A program made the translations under genes and the position numbers. The notes below the pieces were generated by a model. That model did not search any database. It saw only the letters and a list, made by a program, of their open reading frames with translations, and was not told where the DNA came from. This document shows positions 8,498 to 16,714 of a stretch of DNA of 47,204 nt, piece by piece. Source of the DNA: an uncultured Oscillibacter sp. (GTDB lineage: Bacteria > Bacillota > Clostridia > Oscillospirales > Oscillospiraceae); NCBI GenBank assembly GCA_910589315.1, contig CAJUTB010000022.1, forward strand, positions 1 through 47,204. Reading direction: 5' to 3'. Each line of letters opens with the position of its first letter. Positions within the stretch are counted from its first letter, which is position 1.

Positions 8498-8526
8498 TTG
8501 ACAAATACCAGGGAGTAGGCTATACT
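8498..8526 (+). promoter_or_regulatory. Promoter of the lysine operon
   Basis: TTGACA (8498-8503) and TATACT (8521-8526) are separated by 17 bp, a near-perfect sigma-70 promoter. Transcription would start near 8533, about 35 bases before the riboswitch P1 helix. Confidence 0.85.
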
Positions 8527-8566
8527 GTTTTTAGTGAAGTTGAACAACTACCAGAGCAGTCGTAAT

Positions 8567-8746
8567 TGAATAGCATGGATAGAGGCGCGGGGCGCAAGGT
8601 AACAGGCCGATGCTAAGAACTGGCGGGTTCAAAGCGGCTTGGGAATGTGCGCGCCGCCGAAAGGGTCCTGAAACCCGCACGTTTCAACCCTTGGACGGTA
8701 CGCCCAGAGCGGACCGTCTGTCATGAAGCGCATGGAGTGCTATTTA
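8567..8746 (+). promoter_or_regulatory. Lysine riboswitch aptamer (predicted ON type)
   Basis: The 180-base leader carries the conserved blocks of the lysine (L-box) aptamer. These are ATAGAGGCGCG at 8579-8589, AAGGTAACAGGCCG just after it, GCCGCCGAAAGGG at 8653-8665, and TTGGACGG at 8691-8698. The 3' end, CTGTCATGAAGCGCATGGAG, is typical of the class. Helix P1 pairs 8567-8576 with 8737-8746 (10 pairs, two of them G-U). Two further helices are visible: 8661-8666 with 8687-8692, and 8694-8699 with 8713-8718. The P1 3' strand is also part of the 5' arm of the terminator at 8736-8806, so ligand binding should favour read-through. Family call is strong; the ON logic is inferred from pairing. Confidence 0.9.
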
Positions 8747-8806
8747 TGCCTGTCAGAGCAGCCGGGGTCCCGGCGTTCTGCCGCGGGCGTAAATAGTACT
8801 TTTTTT
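8736..8806 (+). terminator. Riboswitch-controlled intrinsic terminator
   Basis: Bases 8736-8751 pair with 8785-8800 (16 pairs with a few G-U). The enclosed part forms a GCCGGG/CCCGGC hairpin, and seven T's follow (8800-8806). The 5' arm includes all ten bases of the aptamer P1 3' strand (8737-8746), so P1 and the terminator cannot form together. Confidence 0.85.
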
Positions 8807-8818
8807 GTGGGATTGGAG

Positions 8819-8860
8819 CGCTATCCACCCGGTATGCACCGCATACCGGGTGCGGTAGCG
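8819..8860 (+). other. Long hairpin between riboswitch and kce
   Basis: A 12-bp perfect stem (8826-8837 with 8841-8852) has an ACC loop. It is extended by seven more pairs (8819-8825 with 8854-8860) across a single bulged C at 8853. TTTGCTTT follows, a poor U-tract. It could protect the mRNA 5' end after read-through or act as a weak second terminator. Confidence 0.6.
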
Positions 8861-8917
8861 TTTGCTTTACAAAAATCAAGGAAATTTTTGGTAATACCAA
8901 CAAAGGAGGAATGTGTT

Positions 8918-9739
8918 ATGAACAAGCTCATTGTCACAGCGGCCATCTGCGGCGCGGAAGTCACCAAGGAGCAGAATCCTGCGGTGCCTTACACCGTGGA
9001 GGAAATGGTCCGGGAGGCCAAAGGCGCGTTTGAGGCGGGCGCGGCGGTGATTCACGTCCACGTCCGCACCGACGACGGCACCCCCACCCAGGACCGGGAG
9101 CGTTTCCGCGTGGTGCTGGACGCCATCAAGGCGGCCTGCCCCGGCGTCATCCTGATTCCCTCCACCGGCGGCGCGGTGGGCATGACCCCCGAGGAGCGTC
9201 TCCAGCCTACGGAGCTGTTCCCCGAAATGGCGACCCTGGACTGCGGCACCTGCAATTTCAGCGACGACATTTTCGTCAACGACATGCCCACGATGCGGGC
9301 CTTCGGCAAGCGGATGCTGGAAAACCACATCAAGCCGGAGTACGAGTGCTTTGAGATCGGCCATCTGGACACAATTCTCACCATGGCGAAGAAGGGTCTT
9401 GTTCCCGGCGAGCCGATGCAGTTCAACTTCGTGCTGGGCGTGCCCGGCTGCGCCCCCGCCACCGTGGGCAACCTGGACTATCTCGTCCGCCAGATTCCCG
9501 CCGGTTCCACCTGGACCGCCACCGGCATCGGCCGCCACGCCTTCACCCTGGCCGCCGCCGCGATCGCCATGGGCGGCAACGTCCGCGTGGGCTTTGAGGA
9601 TAACCTGAACATCGCCCGGGGCGTGCCCGCCAAGAGCAACGGCGAACTGGTGGAAAAGATCGTCCGCATCGCCAGGGAACTGGGCCGCGACATTGCAAAC
9701 CCCGACGAGGCCCGGGAAATTCTCTCCCTGAAGAAGTAA
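8918..9739 (+). CDS. kce: 3-keto-5-aminohexanoate cleavage enzyme (Kce)
   Basis: This 273-residue BKACE-family TIM barrel condenses 3-keto-5-aminohexanoate with acetyl-CoA to give 3-aminobutyryl-CoA and acetoacetate. It begins with the family N-terminus (NKLIVTAAICGAEVTKEQNP). The metal-binding histidines are in VIHVHVRTDDGTPTQD (about residues 45-60), and the conserved Glu of the third ligand region is in VRVGFEDNLNIARG. Length is normal (about 273-276). The ATG at 8918 follows AAAGGAGGA with 7-base spacing. An in-frame extension to 8723 would be translated from inside the riboswitch and is not credible. It is the first gene of the riboswitch-controlled operon; kdd follows after 45 bases. 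Confidence 0.95.
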   Translation: MNKLIVTAAICGAEVTKEQNPAVPYTVEEMVREAKGAFEAGAAVIHVHVRTDDGTPTQDRERFRVVLDAIKAACPGVILIPSTGGAVGMTPEERLQPTELFPEMATLDCGTCNFSDDIFVNDMPTMRAFGKRMLENHIKPEYECFEIGHLDTILTMAKKGLVPGEPMQFNFVLGVPGCAPATVGNLDYLVRQIPAGSTWTATGIGRHAFTLAAAAIAMGGNVRVGFEDNLNIARGVPAKSNGELVEKIVRIARELGRDIANPDEAREILSLKK

Positions 9740-9784
9740 TCCCTATCCAAAAATTTACATATTTTTAACAGGAGGAATCTCATC

Positions 9785-10828
9785 ATGCAGAAGAAAGGCA
9801 ACAAGTACGGAACTCACCGCGTTATCGAACCCAAGGGCGTGCTCACCCAGGCGGCGCAGAAGATTGACAACAACATGGACGAAATCTATTCCAACGAAAT
9901 CCTCTGCAACGTGACCGCGCTGAACATCGACTCCGCGTCCTTCACCCAGATTTCCGACGCCTGCGGCGGCGACGAGACCAAGATCGGCGAAATGATCATG
10001 GGCATCGTGGCCGAGCGCGGCAAGCAGCAGAACCCCGTCACCGGTTCCGGCGGTATGTTCATGGGCAACGTGGCCAAGATCGGCGACGACCTCAAGGGCA
10101 AGATCGACCTCAAGGAAGGCGACAAGATCGTTTCCCTGGTCTCCCTCTCCCTCACCCCGCTGAAGATCAGCAAGATCAAGGCCATTCACAAGGAGATCGA
10201 CCGCGTGGACGTGGAGGCTCAGGCCATTTTGTTTGAGAGCGGCATCTATGCGAAAATGCCCGACGATATGCCCGAGCCTCTGGCCCTGGCCGCGCTGGAC
10301 GTTGCCGGCGCACCCGCCCAGGCCCGCAAGCTGCCCAAGGAAGGCGACAGCGTTCTGATTCTGGGCGCAAACGGCAAGTCCGGCGTGCTCTGCGGCTACG
10401 AGGCCATGAAGAAGGTCGGCCCCAACGGCAAGGTCATCGGCGTGGTCCGCAATCCCAAGCAGGTGCCCGACCTGAAAGAGCTGGGCGTGTATACCGACAT
10501 CATCGTAGCGGACTGCACCCGTCCCGTCGACGTGATGGAAGCCGCCCTGGCTGCCAACGGCGGCAAGGAATATGACATCTCCATCTGCTGCGTCAATATT
10601 GAGAGCTGCGAAATGTCCGCCATTCTCCCCGTCCGGGATGACGGCCTGGTTTACTTCTTCTCCATGGCCACCTCCTTCACCAAGGCCGCTCTTGGCGCGG
10701 AAGGCATCGGCAAGGACGTGACCATGATCGTGGGCAACGGCTACACCAAGGACCATGCGGAAATCACCCTGAACGTCATCCGCGAGAACGCCAAGCTCCG
10801 CAAGCTGTTTGAAGAAAAGTACGTCTGA
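9785..10828 (+). CDS. kdd: L-erythro-3,5-diaminohexanoate dehydrogenase (Kdd)
   Basis: This 347-residue NAD(P)-linked enzyme oxidatively deaminates 3,5-diaminohexanoate to 3-keto-5-aminohexanoate. The N-terminal part (KYGTHRVIEPKGVLTQAAQK) and length fit the Kdd family. A Rossmann-type nucleotide site with VLILGANGKSG lies near residues 194-204, followed by VIGVVRNPKQ. C-terminal blocks include SMATSFTKAALGAEGIGKD. The ATG at 9785 follows AGGAGG. It sits between kce and kamA in the usual order of lysine-fermentation operons. No obvious defect is seen. Confidence 0.95.
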   Translation: MQKKGNKYGTHRVIEPKGVLTQAAQKIDNNMDEIYSNEILCNVTALNIDSASFTQISDACGGDETKIGEMIMGIVAERGKQQNPVTGSGGMFMGNVAKIGDDLKGKIDLKEGDKIVSLVSLSLTPLKISKIKAIHKEIDRVDVEAQAILFESGIYAKMPDDMPEPLALAALDVAGAPAQARKLPKEGDSVLILGANGKSGVLCGYEAMKKVGPNGKVIGVVRNPKQVPDLKELGVYTDIIVADCTRPVDVMEAALAANGGKEYDISICCVNIESCEMSAILPVRDDGLVYFFSMATSFTKAALGAEGIGKDVTMIVGNGYTKDHAEITLNVIRENAKLRKLFEEKYV

Positions 10829-10893
10829 TTTCCACGCGCCGTCCAGAACTGCGGGCGCGGTCCCGCAAACTGAAAAACCGGAGGTAAAACATC

Positions 10894-12159
10894 ATGAAAG
10901 TTTCCCGTCGCGCCGAACTGTTCCCCCACGTCACCGACGCCGAGTGGAACGATTGGAGATGGCAGGTCAAAAACCGGGTGGAAACCCTGGAGGACCTGAA
11001 AAAATATGTGTCCCTGACCCCCGAGGAGGAAGAAGGCGTCAAGGCATGCCTGGGCACCCTGCGTATGGCGATCACGCCCTATTACCTCTCCCTGATCGAC
11101 CCCAACGACCCGCATGATCCCGTCCGCCGCCAGGCGGTGCCCATGGGTGCGGAGCTGCATCAGGCCGCCTCGGACCTTCTGGACCCCCTCCACGAAGACG
11201 AGGATTCCCCGGCTCCCGGTCTGACCCACCGTTATCCGGACCGCTGCCTGCTTCTGATTACAGACCAGTGCTCCATGTACTGCCGCCACTGCACCCGCCG
11301 CCGTTTCGCGGGTCAGAAGGACGCGGGCCTTCCCGTGGACCAGGTCGATCAGGCCATTGAGTACATCCGCAAGACTCCCCAGATTCGGGACGTTCTGCTC
11401 TCCGGCGGCGACGCGCTGCTCTGCTCGGACGACCGTCTGGAATACATCATCCGCAAGCTCCGCGAGATTCCTCACGTGGAGATTGTCCGCATCGGCTCCC
11501 GGACGCCGGTGGTCTGCCCCCAGCGCGTCACTCCCGAGCTGTGCAATATGCTGAAAAAGTATCATCCGATTTGGCTCAACACCCACTTCAACCACCCCAA
11601 TGAGATTACGCCGGAGTCCGCCAAGGCGTGCCAGATGCTGGCCGACGCCGGTATTCCCCTGGGCAATCAGAGCGTGTTGCTGGCGGGCGTCAACGACTGC
11701 GTGCACGTGATGAAGAAGCTGGTCAACGAGCTGGTGAAGATTCGCGTCCGCCCCTACTACATCTACCAGTGCGACCTGTCCATGGGCCTGGAGCACTTCC
11801 GGACGCCGGTCAGCAAGGGCATCGAGATTATCGAAGCTCTGCGGGGCCATACCTCCGGCTTCTGCGTGCCCACCTTCGTGGTGGACGCCCCGGGCGGCGG
11901 CGGCAAAACCCCCGTTATGCCGCAGTACGTCATTTCCCAGACGCCGCACAAGGTCATTCTGCGGAACTATGAGGGCGTGATCACGACTTACACCGAGCCG
12001 GAGCACTACGAGGAAACCTGCCAGTGCGAGTACTGCCGGGCCGAGCGCGAAGGCAAGCGGAAGGTAAAGCTCATGGGCGTCGCCGGATTGGAGCGCGGCC
12101 AGGAGCTGTCCATGGAACCCGCCAACCTGGAGCGGCACGAACGCTCCCACCACGAATAA
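10894..12159 (+). CDS. kamA: L-lysine 2,3-aminomutase (KamA)
   Basis: This 421-residue radical SAM/PLP enzyme interconverts L-lysine and L-beta-lysine, the first step of the pathway. The iron-sulfur motif CSMYCRHC has Cys126, Cys130 and Cys133, followed by TRRRF. The SAM-binding LLSGGDALL block lies about 30 residues later. The PLP lysine region PGGGGKTPVMP is near residue 335, as in the clostridial enzyme. A C-terminal CQCEYC motif, a zinc/dimerisation cysteine cluster in the family, is present. The ATG follows GGAGG. A 14-bp hairpin separates it from kamD. Confidence 0.97.
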   Translation: MKVSRRAELFPHVTDAEWNDWRWQVKNRVETLEDLKKYVSLTPEEEEGVKACLGTLRMAITPYYLSLIDPNDPHDPVRRQAVPMGAELHQAASDLLDPLHEDEDSPAPGLTHRYPDRCLLLITDQCSMYCRHCTRRRFAGQKDAGLPVDQVDQAIEYIRKTPQIRDVLLSGGDALLCSDDRLEYIIRKLREIPHVEIVRIGSRTPVVCPQRVTPELCNMLKKYHPIWLNTHFNHPNEITPESAKACQMLADAGIPLGNQSVLLAGVNDCVHVMKKLVNELVKIRVRPYYIYQCDLSMGLEHFRTPVSKGIEIIEALRGHTSGFCVPTFVVDAPGGGGKTPVMPQYVISQTPHKVILRNYEGVITTYTEPEHYEETCQCEYCRAEREGKRKVKLMGVAGLERGQELSMEPANLERHERSHHE

Positions 12160-12174
12160 TCCCGCCTTTCCCCT

Positions 12175-12205
12175 CCGTCCCCGGCGGCACAGCCGCCGGG
12201 GACGG
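12175..12205 (+). other. Intercistronic hairpin kamA-kamD
   Basis: A 14-bp perfect inverted repeat (12175-12188 with 12192-12205, CCGTCCCCGGCGGC arm) has an ACA loop and no T-run downstream. It is not a standard terminator. It may be an mRNA-stability or processing element that sets kamA against kamDE expression. Confidence 0.65.
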
Positions 12206-12249
12206 CGCGAAGCGTTTCCCAACAAAAACAGAGGATTGGAGTGTGTGTA

Positions 12250-13848
12250 TTGGAATCGAAACTGAATCTTGATTTTAAGCTGGTGGAACAGGCCCGCGCC
12301 CATGCGTCCCAGGTCGCCGACGACACCCAGCGGTTTATTGACGGCTGCACCACCGTGGCGGTGGAGCGGACCATCTGCCGCCTGCTGGGCATCGACGGCG
12401 TAAGCGGCGGCGCGGCGTTGGACATCACCGGCGAAAACAGCCTGGGCGTTCCCCTGCCCAGCGTGGTGGTGGACCACCTGATGGAAAAGGGCGCGCTGCC
12501 CCAGGGCGCGGCGTTCTGGCTGGGCAACGCCATGGCGGAAACCGGCAAGAATCCCCAGACGCTGGCGGAGGAAGTGGCCGCCGGAACCCTGGATCTGACG
12601 GCCCTGCCCACCCACAGCGAGAGCGAGATCCATGACGCTCTGGCCCCGATTGTGGAGGACAGCCTTGGGAAAATCCGCGCCCGCCGTAAACGCCGGGAAG
12701 ATTTCATCGCCGCTCACGGCGGCGAAAAAGACGGCCCCTGGGTCTACCTGATCGTCGCCACCGGCAACATTTACGAAGACATCGTGCAGGCCACCGCCGC
12801 GGCCCGTCAGGGCGCGGACGTGATCGCCGTCATCCGCACCACCGGCCAGTCTCTGCTGGACTACGTGCCCTACGGCGCAACCACCGAGGGCTTTGGCGGC
12901 ACCTACGCCACCCAGGAAAACTTCCGTCTCATGCGGGAGGCCATGGACAAAGTGGGCGAGGAGCTGGGCCGTTATATCCGGGTCTGCAACTACTGCTCCG
13001 GCCTGTGTATGCCGGAAATCGCCGCTATGGGCGCGTTCGAGGGCCTGGACGTGATGCTGAACGACGCGCTGTACGGCATTTTGTTCCGGGACATCAATAT
13101 GCAGCGGACCCTTGTGGACCAGTCCTTCTCCCGCGCCATCAACGCCTATGCGGGCGTGGTGATCAACACGGGCGAGGATAACTATCTGACCACGGCCGAC
13201 GCGGTGGAGGAAGCCCATACGGTTCTGGCGTCCCAGTTCCTGAACGAAGCCTTCGCCCTCCGGGCCGGACTGCCCGCCGAACAGATGGGTTTAGGTCATG
13301 CCTTCGAGATTGACCCCGACGTGGAAAACGGTTTTCTCTACGAGCTTGCCCAGGCCGAAATGGCCCGGGAGATTTTCCCCAACGCGCCGCTGAAGTATAT
13401 GCCCCCCACGAAGTTCATGACGGGCAACGTGTTCCGGGGCCATGTGCAGGACGCCCTCTTTAATATGGTAACGATTCTGACAGGACAGAAGATTCACCTT
13501 CTGGGCATGATGACGGAAGCCATCCACACGCCCTTCCTGTCAGACCGGTTCCTGGCCATCCAGAACGCCCAGTACATTTTCCGCACCATGAAAGACCTGG
13601 GCGGCGAGCTGGTGTTCAAGGACGGCGGCATCATGCAGACCCGTGCAAACGAGGTTTTGCAGAAGGCCGCGAACCTTCTGGGCCAGATCGAGCAGCTTGG
13701 CATTTTCGAGACGCTGGAACGCGGCATTTTCGCGGACATCAAGCGTCCCCGGGACGGCGGCAAGGGCCTGGACGGCGTAGTTTCCAAAGCCCCCGGCTAC
13801 TTTAACCCGTTCCTGGAGCCGATGATGAAAGGAGGGGCCGGCAAATGA
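12250..13848 (+). CDS. kamD: Lysine 5,6-aminomutase alpha subunit (KamD)
   Basis: This is the large subunit (about 532 residues) of the adenosylcobalamin- and PLP-dependent aminomutase that moves the terminal amino group of beta-lysine (or D-lysine). With a TTG start at 12250 the protein begins ESKLNLDFKLVEQA after the initiator. I recall that as the usual family N-terminus, and GGAG lies eight bases upstream. The GTG at 12241 is an alternative with GAGG spacing and adds three residues. Internal landmarks are TTVAVERTICRLLGIDGV near the N-terminus, then WVYLIVATGNIYEDIVQATAAARQG-type barrel sequence and RVCNYCSGLCMPE. It overlaps kamE by ATGA. Confidence 0.95.
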   Translation: MESKLNLDFKLVEQARAHASQVADDTQRFIDGCTTVAVERTICRLLGIDGVSGGAALDITGENSLGVPLPSVVVDHLMEKGALPQGAAFWLGNAMAETGKNPQTLAEEVAAGTLDLTALPTHSESEIHDALAPIVEDSLGKIRARRKRREDFIAAHGGEKDGPWVYLIVATGNIYEDIVQATAAARQGADVIAVIRTTGQSLLDYVPYGATTEGFGGTYATQENFRLMREAMDKVGEELGRYIRVCNYCSGLCMPEIAAMGAFEGLDVMLNDALYGILFRDINMQRTLVDQSFSRAINAYAGVVINTGEDNYLTTADAVEEAHTVLASQFLNEAFALRAGLPAEQMGLGHAFEIDPDVENGFLYELAQAEMAREIFPNAPLKYMPPTKFMTGNVFRGHVQDALFNMVTILTGQKIHLLGMMTEAIHTPFLSDRFLAIQNAQYIFRTMKDLGGELVFKDGGIMQTRANEVLQKAANLLGQIEQLGIFETLERGIFADIKRPRDGGKGLDGVVSKAPGYFNPFLEPMMKGGAGK

Positions 13849-14633
13849 GTTCCGGACTGTATCAAATCCGTGACAAAAACCTGGACACCACCCTGGACCT
13901 GAACCGCCTGAAGCCCTACGGCGACACCATGAATGACGGCAAGGTCCAGACCTCCTTCACCCTGCCGGTGAAGGACGACGACCGGGGCGCGGCGGCGGCT
14001 GTGCTGGTGGCCCAGAAAATGGGCTTGGCCGACCCGAACGTAGCCCTCCGTCAAAAGCTGGATGAAAACTTCACGTTCTATGTCGTCTACGGTTCCCTGA
14101 CCCATACGGTCAATTACAATGAAATCGTGGTGCAGACCGTCACGGACGAGGTGATGGATATGCACGAAACTGACGAGTTCCTCAAAGAGCGTCTGGGCCG
14201 GAAGATGGTTGTCATCGGCGCGTCCACCGGCACCGACGCCCATACCGTAGGCATCGACGCCATCATGAACCGCAAGGGCTTCGCCGGCCATTACGGCCTG
14301 GAACGCTACGAGATGGTGGAGGCGTACAACCTGGGCAGCCAGGTTCCCAACGACGAATTCCTCCGCAAGGCCGCCGAGGTTCATGCGGACGTGGTGCTGG
14401 TCTCCCAGACCGTTACACAGAAGGATGTTCACATTCAGAACCTCACGGAGCTGATCGAGCTGGCGGAGGCCGAGGGCGTCCGGGAGAAGTACATTTTCTG
14501 CTGCGGCGGCGCGCGCATCACCCACGCTCTGGCAAAAGAATTGGGTTACGACGCCGGTTTCGGCGCAGGCACCTACGCCGACGACGTGGCAACCTTCACC
14601 GCGAAAGAATTGGTCCGCCGTCTGGACAAATAA
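13845..14633 (+). CDS. kamE: Lysine 5,6-aminomutase beta subunit (KamE)
   Basis: This 262-residue cobalamin-binding subunit partners KamD. The base-off B12 motif DxHxxG is visible as DAHTVGIDAIMNRKGFAGHYG at about residues 127-147 and is followed by the Rossmann-like VVLVSQTVTQ and IFCCGGARI blocks of B12 domains. In studied homologs a lysine of this subunit carries PLP. The start overlaps the kamD stop as ATGA, so translation is probably coupled, with GGAGGGG upstream. A GC-rich hairpin with a distant T-run follows at 14656-14695, so some transcripts may end there. Confidence 0.96.
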   Translation: MSSGLYQIRDKNLDTTLDLNRLKPYGDTMNDGKVQTSFTLPVKDDDRGAAAAVLVAQKMGLADPNVALRQKLDENFTFYVVYGSLTHTVNYNEIVVQTVTDEVMDMHETDEFLKERLGRKMVVIGASTGTDAHTVGIDAIMNRKGFAGHYGLERYEMVEAYNLGSQVPNDEFLRKAAEVHADVVLVSQTVTQKDVHIQNLTELIELAEAEGVREKYIFCCGGARITHALAKELGYDAGFGAGTYADDVATFTAKELVRRLDK

Positions 14634-14655
14634 TCAGCCCGTTTCGCTGCAAAAA

Positions 14656-14695
14656 GGCCGGGAGACTGGTTCTCCCGGCCGGTGTGGAATTTTTT
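14656..14695 (+). terminator. Hairpin after kamE, possibly a partial terminator
   Basis: A perfect 10-bp stem GGCCGGGAGA/TCTCCCGGCC (14656-14665 with 14671-14680) has a CTGGT loop. The T-run (14690-14695) starts nine bases after the stem, which is late for efficient termination. Partial read-through into the transporter gene is likely. Confidence 0.5.
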
Positions 14696-14818
14696 CAACG
14701 CCATGAGAAGGGAGGCCATGGAACGCCTGCGGAACGGTTGATGATATGCAATTCCCCCCCATCGCGCCAGGACCTCGGGACAAGCCCGCGGGTCCGCAAG
14801 AGAAAAGGAGGTTTCGGA

Positions 14819-16492
14819 ATGACCATTCGCGAACGATTTACTAAGAAATTCGGGATGCTGCTTCTGGTGGTTTACGCCCTGGTTCCCCTGATGACCACCG
14901 TTGCCTTTGCAGCCGAAGAAGGACAGAGCCGGTTCTTTGGGACGGCCTGGTCTCTGCTTCCGCCCATCGTGGCCATCGTTCTGGCCCTGATTACCAAAGA
15001 GGTGTATTCCTCGCTGTTCATCGGCATTCTGGTCGGCTTCTTGATTCAAGCCGAATTCAATCCCATCAACGCCTTTACCACGTTGATCAACGACCTGGCG
15101 GGCAACATCGGCGGAAACGCCGGTATCCTGATCTTCCTGGTGGTTCTCGGCTCCATGGTGGCCCTGATGATCCGGGCCGGCGGCTCCAAGGCGTACGGCG
15201 ACTGGGCCGTAGAGCACCTGAAGACCAAGAAAAGCGCGCTGTTCTCCACTTTCATCCTGGCGGCCATTCTGGGCGTGGACGACTACTTCAACAACCTCAC
15301 CACCGGCAACGTCATGCGTCCCGTGACCGACAAGCACCAGATTTCCCGCGCCAAGCTGGCCTACATGTGCGACGCCACCGCCGCGCCGATCTGCATCATG
15401 ATGCCAATTTCCTCCTGGGCGGCCGCCGTCACCGGCGTCATCAACAACGAGGAACTGGGCTTCCAGATCTTTGTCCGGGCCATCCCCTACAACTTCTATG
15501 CGATTCTGACCATCGTTTTCATCCTGGTCATGATCATCCGCAACATTGACTTTGGCCCCATGAAGCTCCATGAGGAAAATGCCGCCAAGGGCGACATTTA
15601 CACCACGTCGGAGCGTCCCTTCGCCAACGCGGAGGAGATGAAGTTCAACCCCAACGGCAAGGTCATTGATCTGGTTATCCCCGTGATTTTCCTGATCGTC
15701 GGCTGTGTGGGCGGCCTGATCTACGCCGGTTATCTCAACGGCGGCACTGATCTTTTGAGTATGTTCGCCAACACCGACGCATTCGTTGGCCTGCCCCTCG
15801 GCTCCACCATCGCTCTGCTGGTTTCCATGGTTTATTTCATGGTCCGCAAGTCCATGAAGTTCACGGAAATGATGGACTGCCTGCCGGAAGGCTTCAAGCA
15901 GATGGTTCCCGCCATCCTGATTCTCTGCTTCGCGTGGACCATCGGCGGCGTGACCCGCTACGGCCTGGGCGCGCCTGATTTCGTGGCTGGCCTGGTGGCA
16001 TCCTTCGGCCCCGCTCTGTACAATATGCTCCCCGCCGTGATCTTCCTGATCGCCTGCTTCCTGGGCTTCGCTACCGGCACTTCCTGGGGCACCTTCGGCA
16101 TTCTGCTCCCCATCGTGCTGGACGTGTTCACCCCCGGCGGCTTTGAGAACCTGACGGCGGAAGCTCTGACCGAAGTGCCCATCCTGATGGTTGGTATCGG
16201 CGCGACTCTGGGCGGCGCAGTCTGCGGCGACCACTGCTCTCCGATTTCGGATACCACCATCATGGCCTCCTCCGGTTCCCAGTGCTACCACTTGAATCAC
16301 GTGCTGACGCAAATGCCCTATGCGGTCTGCGTCGCGGCGATCTCCTTTGTGAACTATGTCATTACCGGCCTGCTGATTAACATCGTGCCGGAAATCGTCT
16401 GCCTGCTGATCGCCATTGCCTCTACCATCGTGACCATGCTGGTCATCGACAAGGTAACGAAAAACAAGCCGGTCGCATCCAAGACCACATAA
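14819..16492 (+). CDS. NhaC-family Na+/H+ antiporter-like transporter, probable lysine-linked carrier
   Basis: This 557-residue integral membrane protein of the NhaC/ion-transporter group has an N-terminal signal-like segment ending in AFAAEEG near residue 35, then about a dozen hydrophobic segments. Family blocks include ITKEVYSSLFIGILVG, GVDDYFNNLTTGNVMRPVTD and FATGTSWGTFGILLPIVL. The GGAVCGDHCSPISDTTIMAS block is very characteristic of NhaC. The ATG follows AAAGGAGG. NhaC-type carriers occur with lysine and other amino acid fermentation genes, where they may exchange substrate or product instead of only sodium and protons; that role is inferred. A terminator follows at 16509-16545. Confidence 0.85.
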   Translation: MTIRERFTKKFGMLLLVVYALVPLMTTVAFAAEEGQSRFFGTAWSLLPPIVAIVLALITKEVYSSLFIGILVGFLIQAEFNPINAFTTLINDLAGNIGGNAGILIFLVVLGSMVALMIRAGGSKAYGDWAVEHLKTKKSALFSTFILAAILGVDDYFNNLTTGNVMRPVTDKHQISRAKLAYMCDATAAPICIMMPISSWAAAVTGVINNEELGFQIFVRAIPYNFYAILTIVFILVMIIRNIDFGPMKLHEENAAKGDIYTTSERPFANAEEMKFNPNGKVIDLVIPVIFLIVGCVGGLIYAGYLNGGTDLLSMFANTDAFVGLPLGSTIALLVSMVYFMVRKSMKFTEMMDCLPEGFKQMVPAILILCFAWTIGGVTRYGLGAPDFVAGLVASFGPALYNMLPAVIFLIACFLGFATGTSWGTFGILLPIVLDVFTPGGFENLTAEALTEVPILMVGIGATLGGAVCGDHCSPISDTTIMASSGSQCYHLNHVLTQMPYAVCVAAISFVNYVITGLLINIVPEIVCLLIAIASTIVTMLVIDKVTKNKPVASKTT

Positions 16493-16508
16493 CAAATTTT
16501 CTTCACGT

Positions 16509-16545
16509 CTTCCGCTCCGCTCTTTTGGGCGGGGCGGAAGCCTCT
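16509..16545 (+). terminator. Terminator after the NhaC-type gene
   Basis: A 12-pair stem CTTCCGCTCCGC (16509-16520) with GCGGGGCGGAAG (16529-16540) contains one T-G pair and is followed by CCTCTTTAT. It closes the lysine operon. Confidence 0.65.
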
Positions 16546-16683
16546 TTATCCCCGTGTTTTTGCCAGGAGACGGAAGACATTCCACGGGCTGCCGGTCCAA
16601 TATAGGCATTTTTCCGCGGCGGGTACGCCGGAGAACGGATGCAGGCTCTTGTCGCTCACTTTGTAGTCATAAATCTTTTTCAT
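16546..16683 (-). CDS. Small 45-residue protein, unknown
   Basis: A possible short gene starts at the ATG at 16683 (complement) with AAGGGG upstream. It has its own plausible promoter (16715-16743) and stops at 16546. The product begins MKKIYDYKVSDKSLHPFSG and ends RLLAKTRG, with two Trp and one Cys; there is no membrane segment. It is divergent from the LysR gene and convergent with the transporter terminator. I do not recognise it. It could be a small regulator or a chance frame; the promoter-RBS-start combination is what supports it. Confidence 0.4.
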   Translation of the reverse strand: MKKIYDYKVSDKSLHPFSGVPAAEKCLYWTGSPWNVFRLLAKTRG

Positions 16684-16714
16684 GGTAAAAACCCCTTTCT
16701 GAATTTCTGAATTC

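Noticed and set aside
8723..8917. In-frame N-terminal extension of Kce
   Set aside because: The extension begins inside the riboswitch 3' end and crosses its terminator. Kce homologs begin at the ATG at 8918, which has an ideal ribosome-binding site.
10741..13218. Very long minus-strand reading frame opposite kdd, kamA and kamD
   Set aside because: It lies antisense to three clearly recognised genes and is a by-product of high GC at third codon positions. Its translation has no family character.
14620..14818. A second riboswitch before the NhaC-type gene
   Set aside because: The gap holds a GC-rich hairpin and a GGACC/GGTCC stem, but none of the lysine-aptamer conserved blocks and no alternative pairing.
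14573..16609. 678-codon minus-strand frame opposite the NhaC-type gene
   Set aside because: It is antisense to a well-supported membrane protein gene. The Gln/Asp/His-rich composition is that of a reversed membrane-protein sequence.
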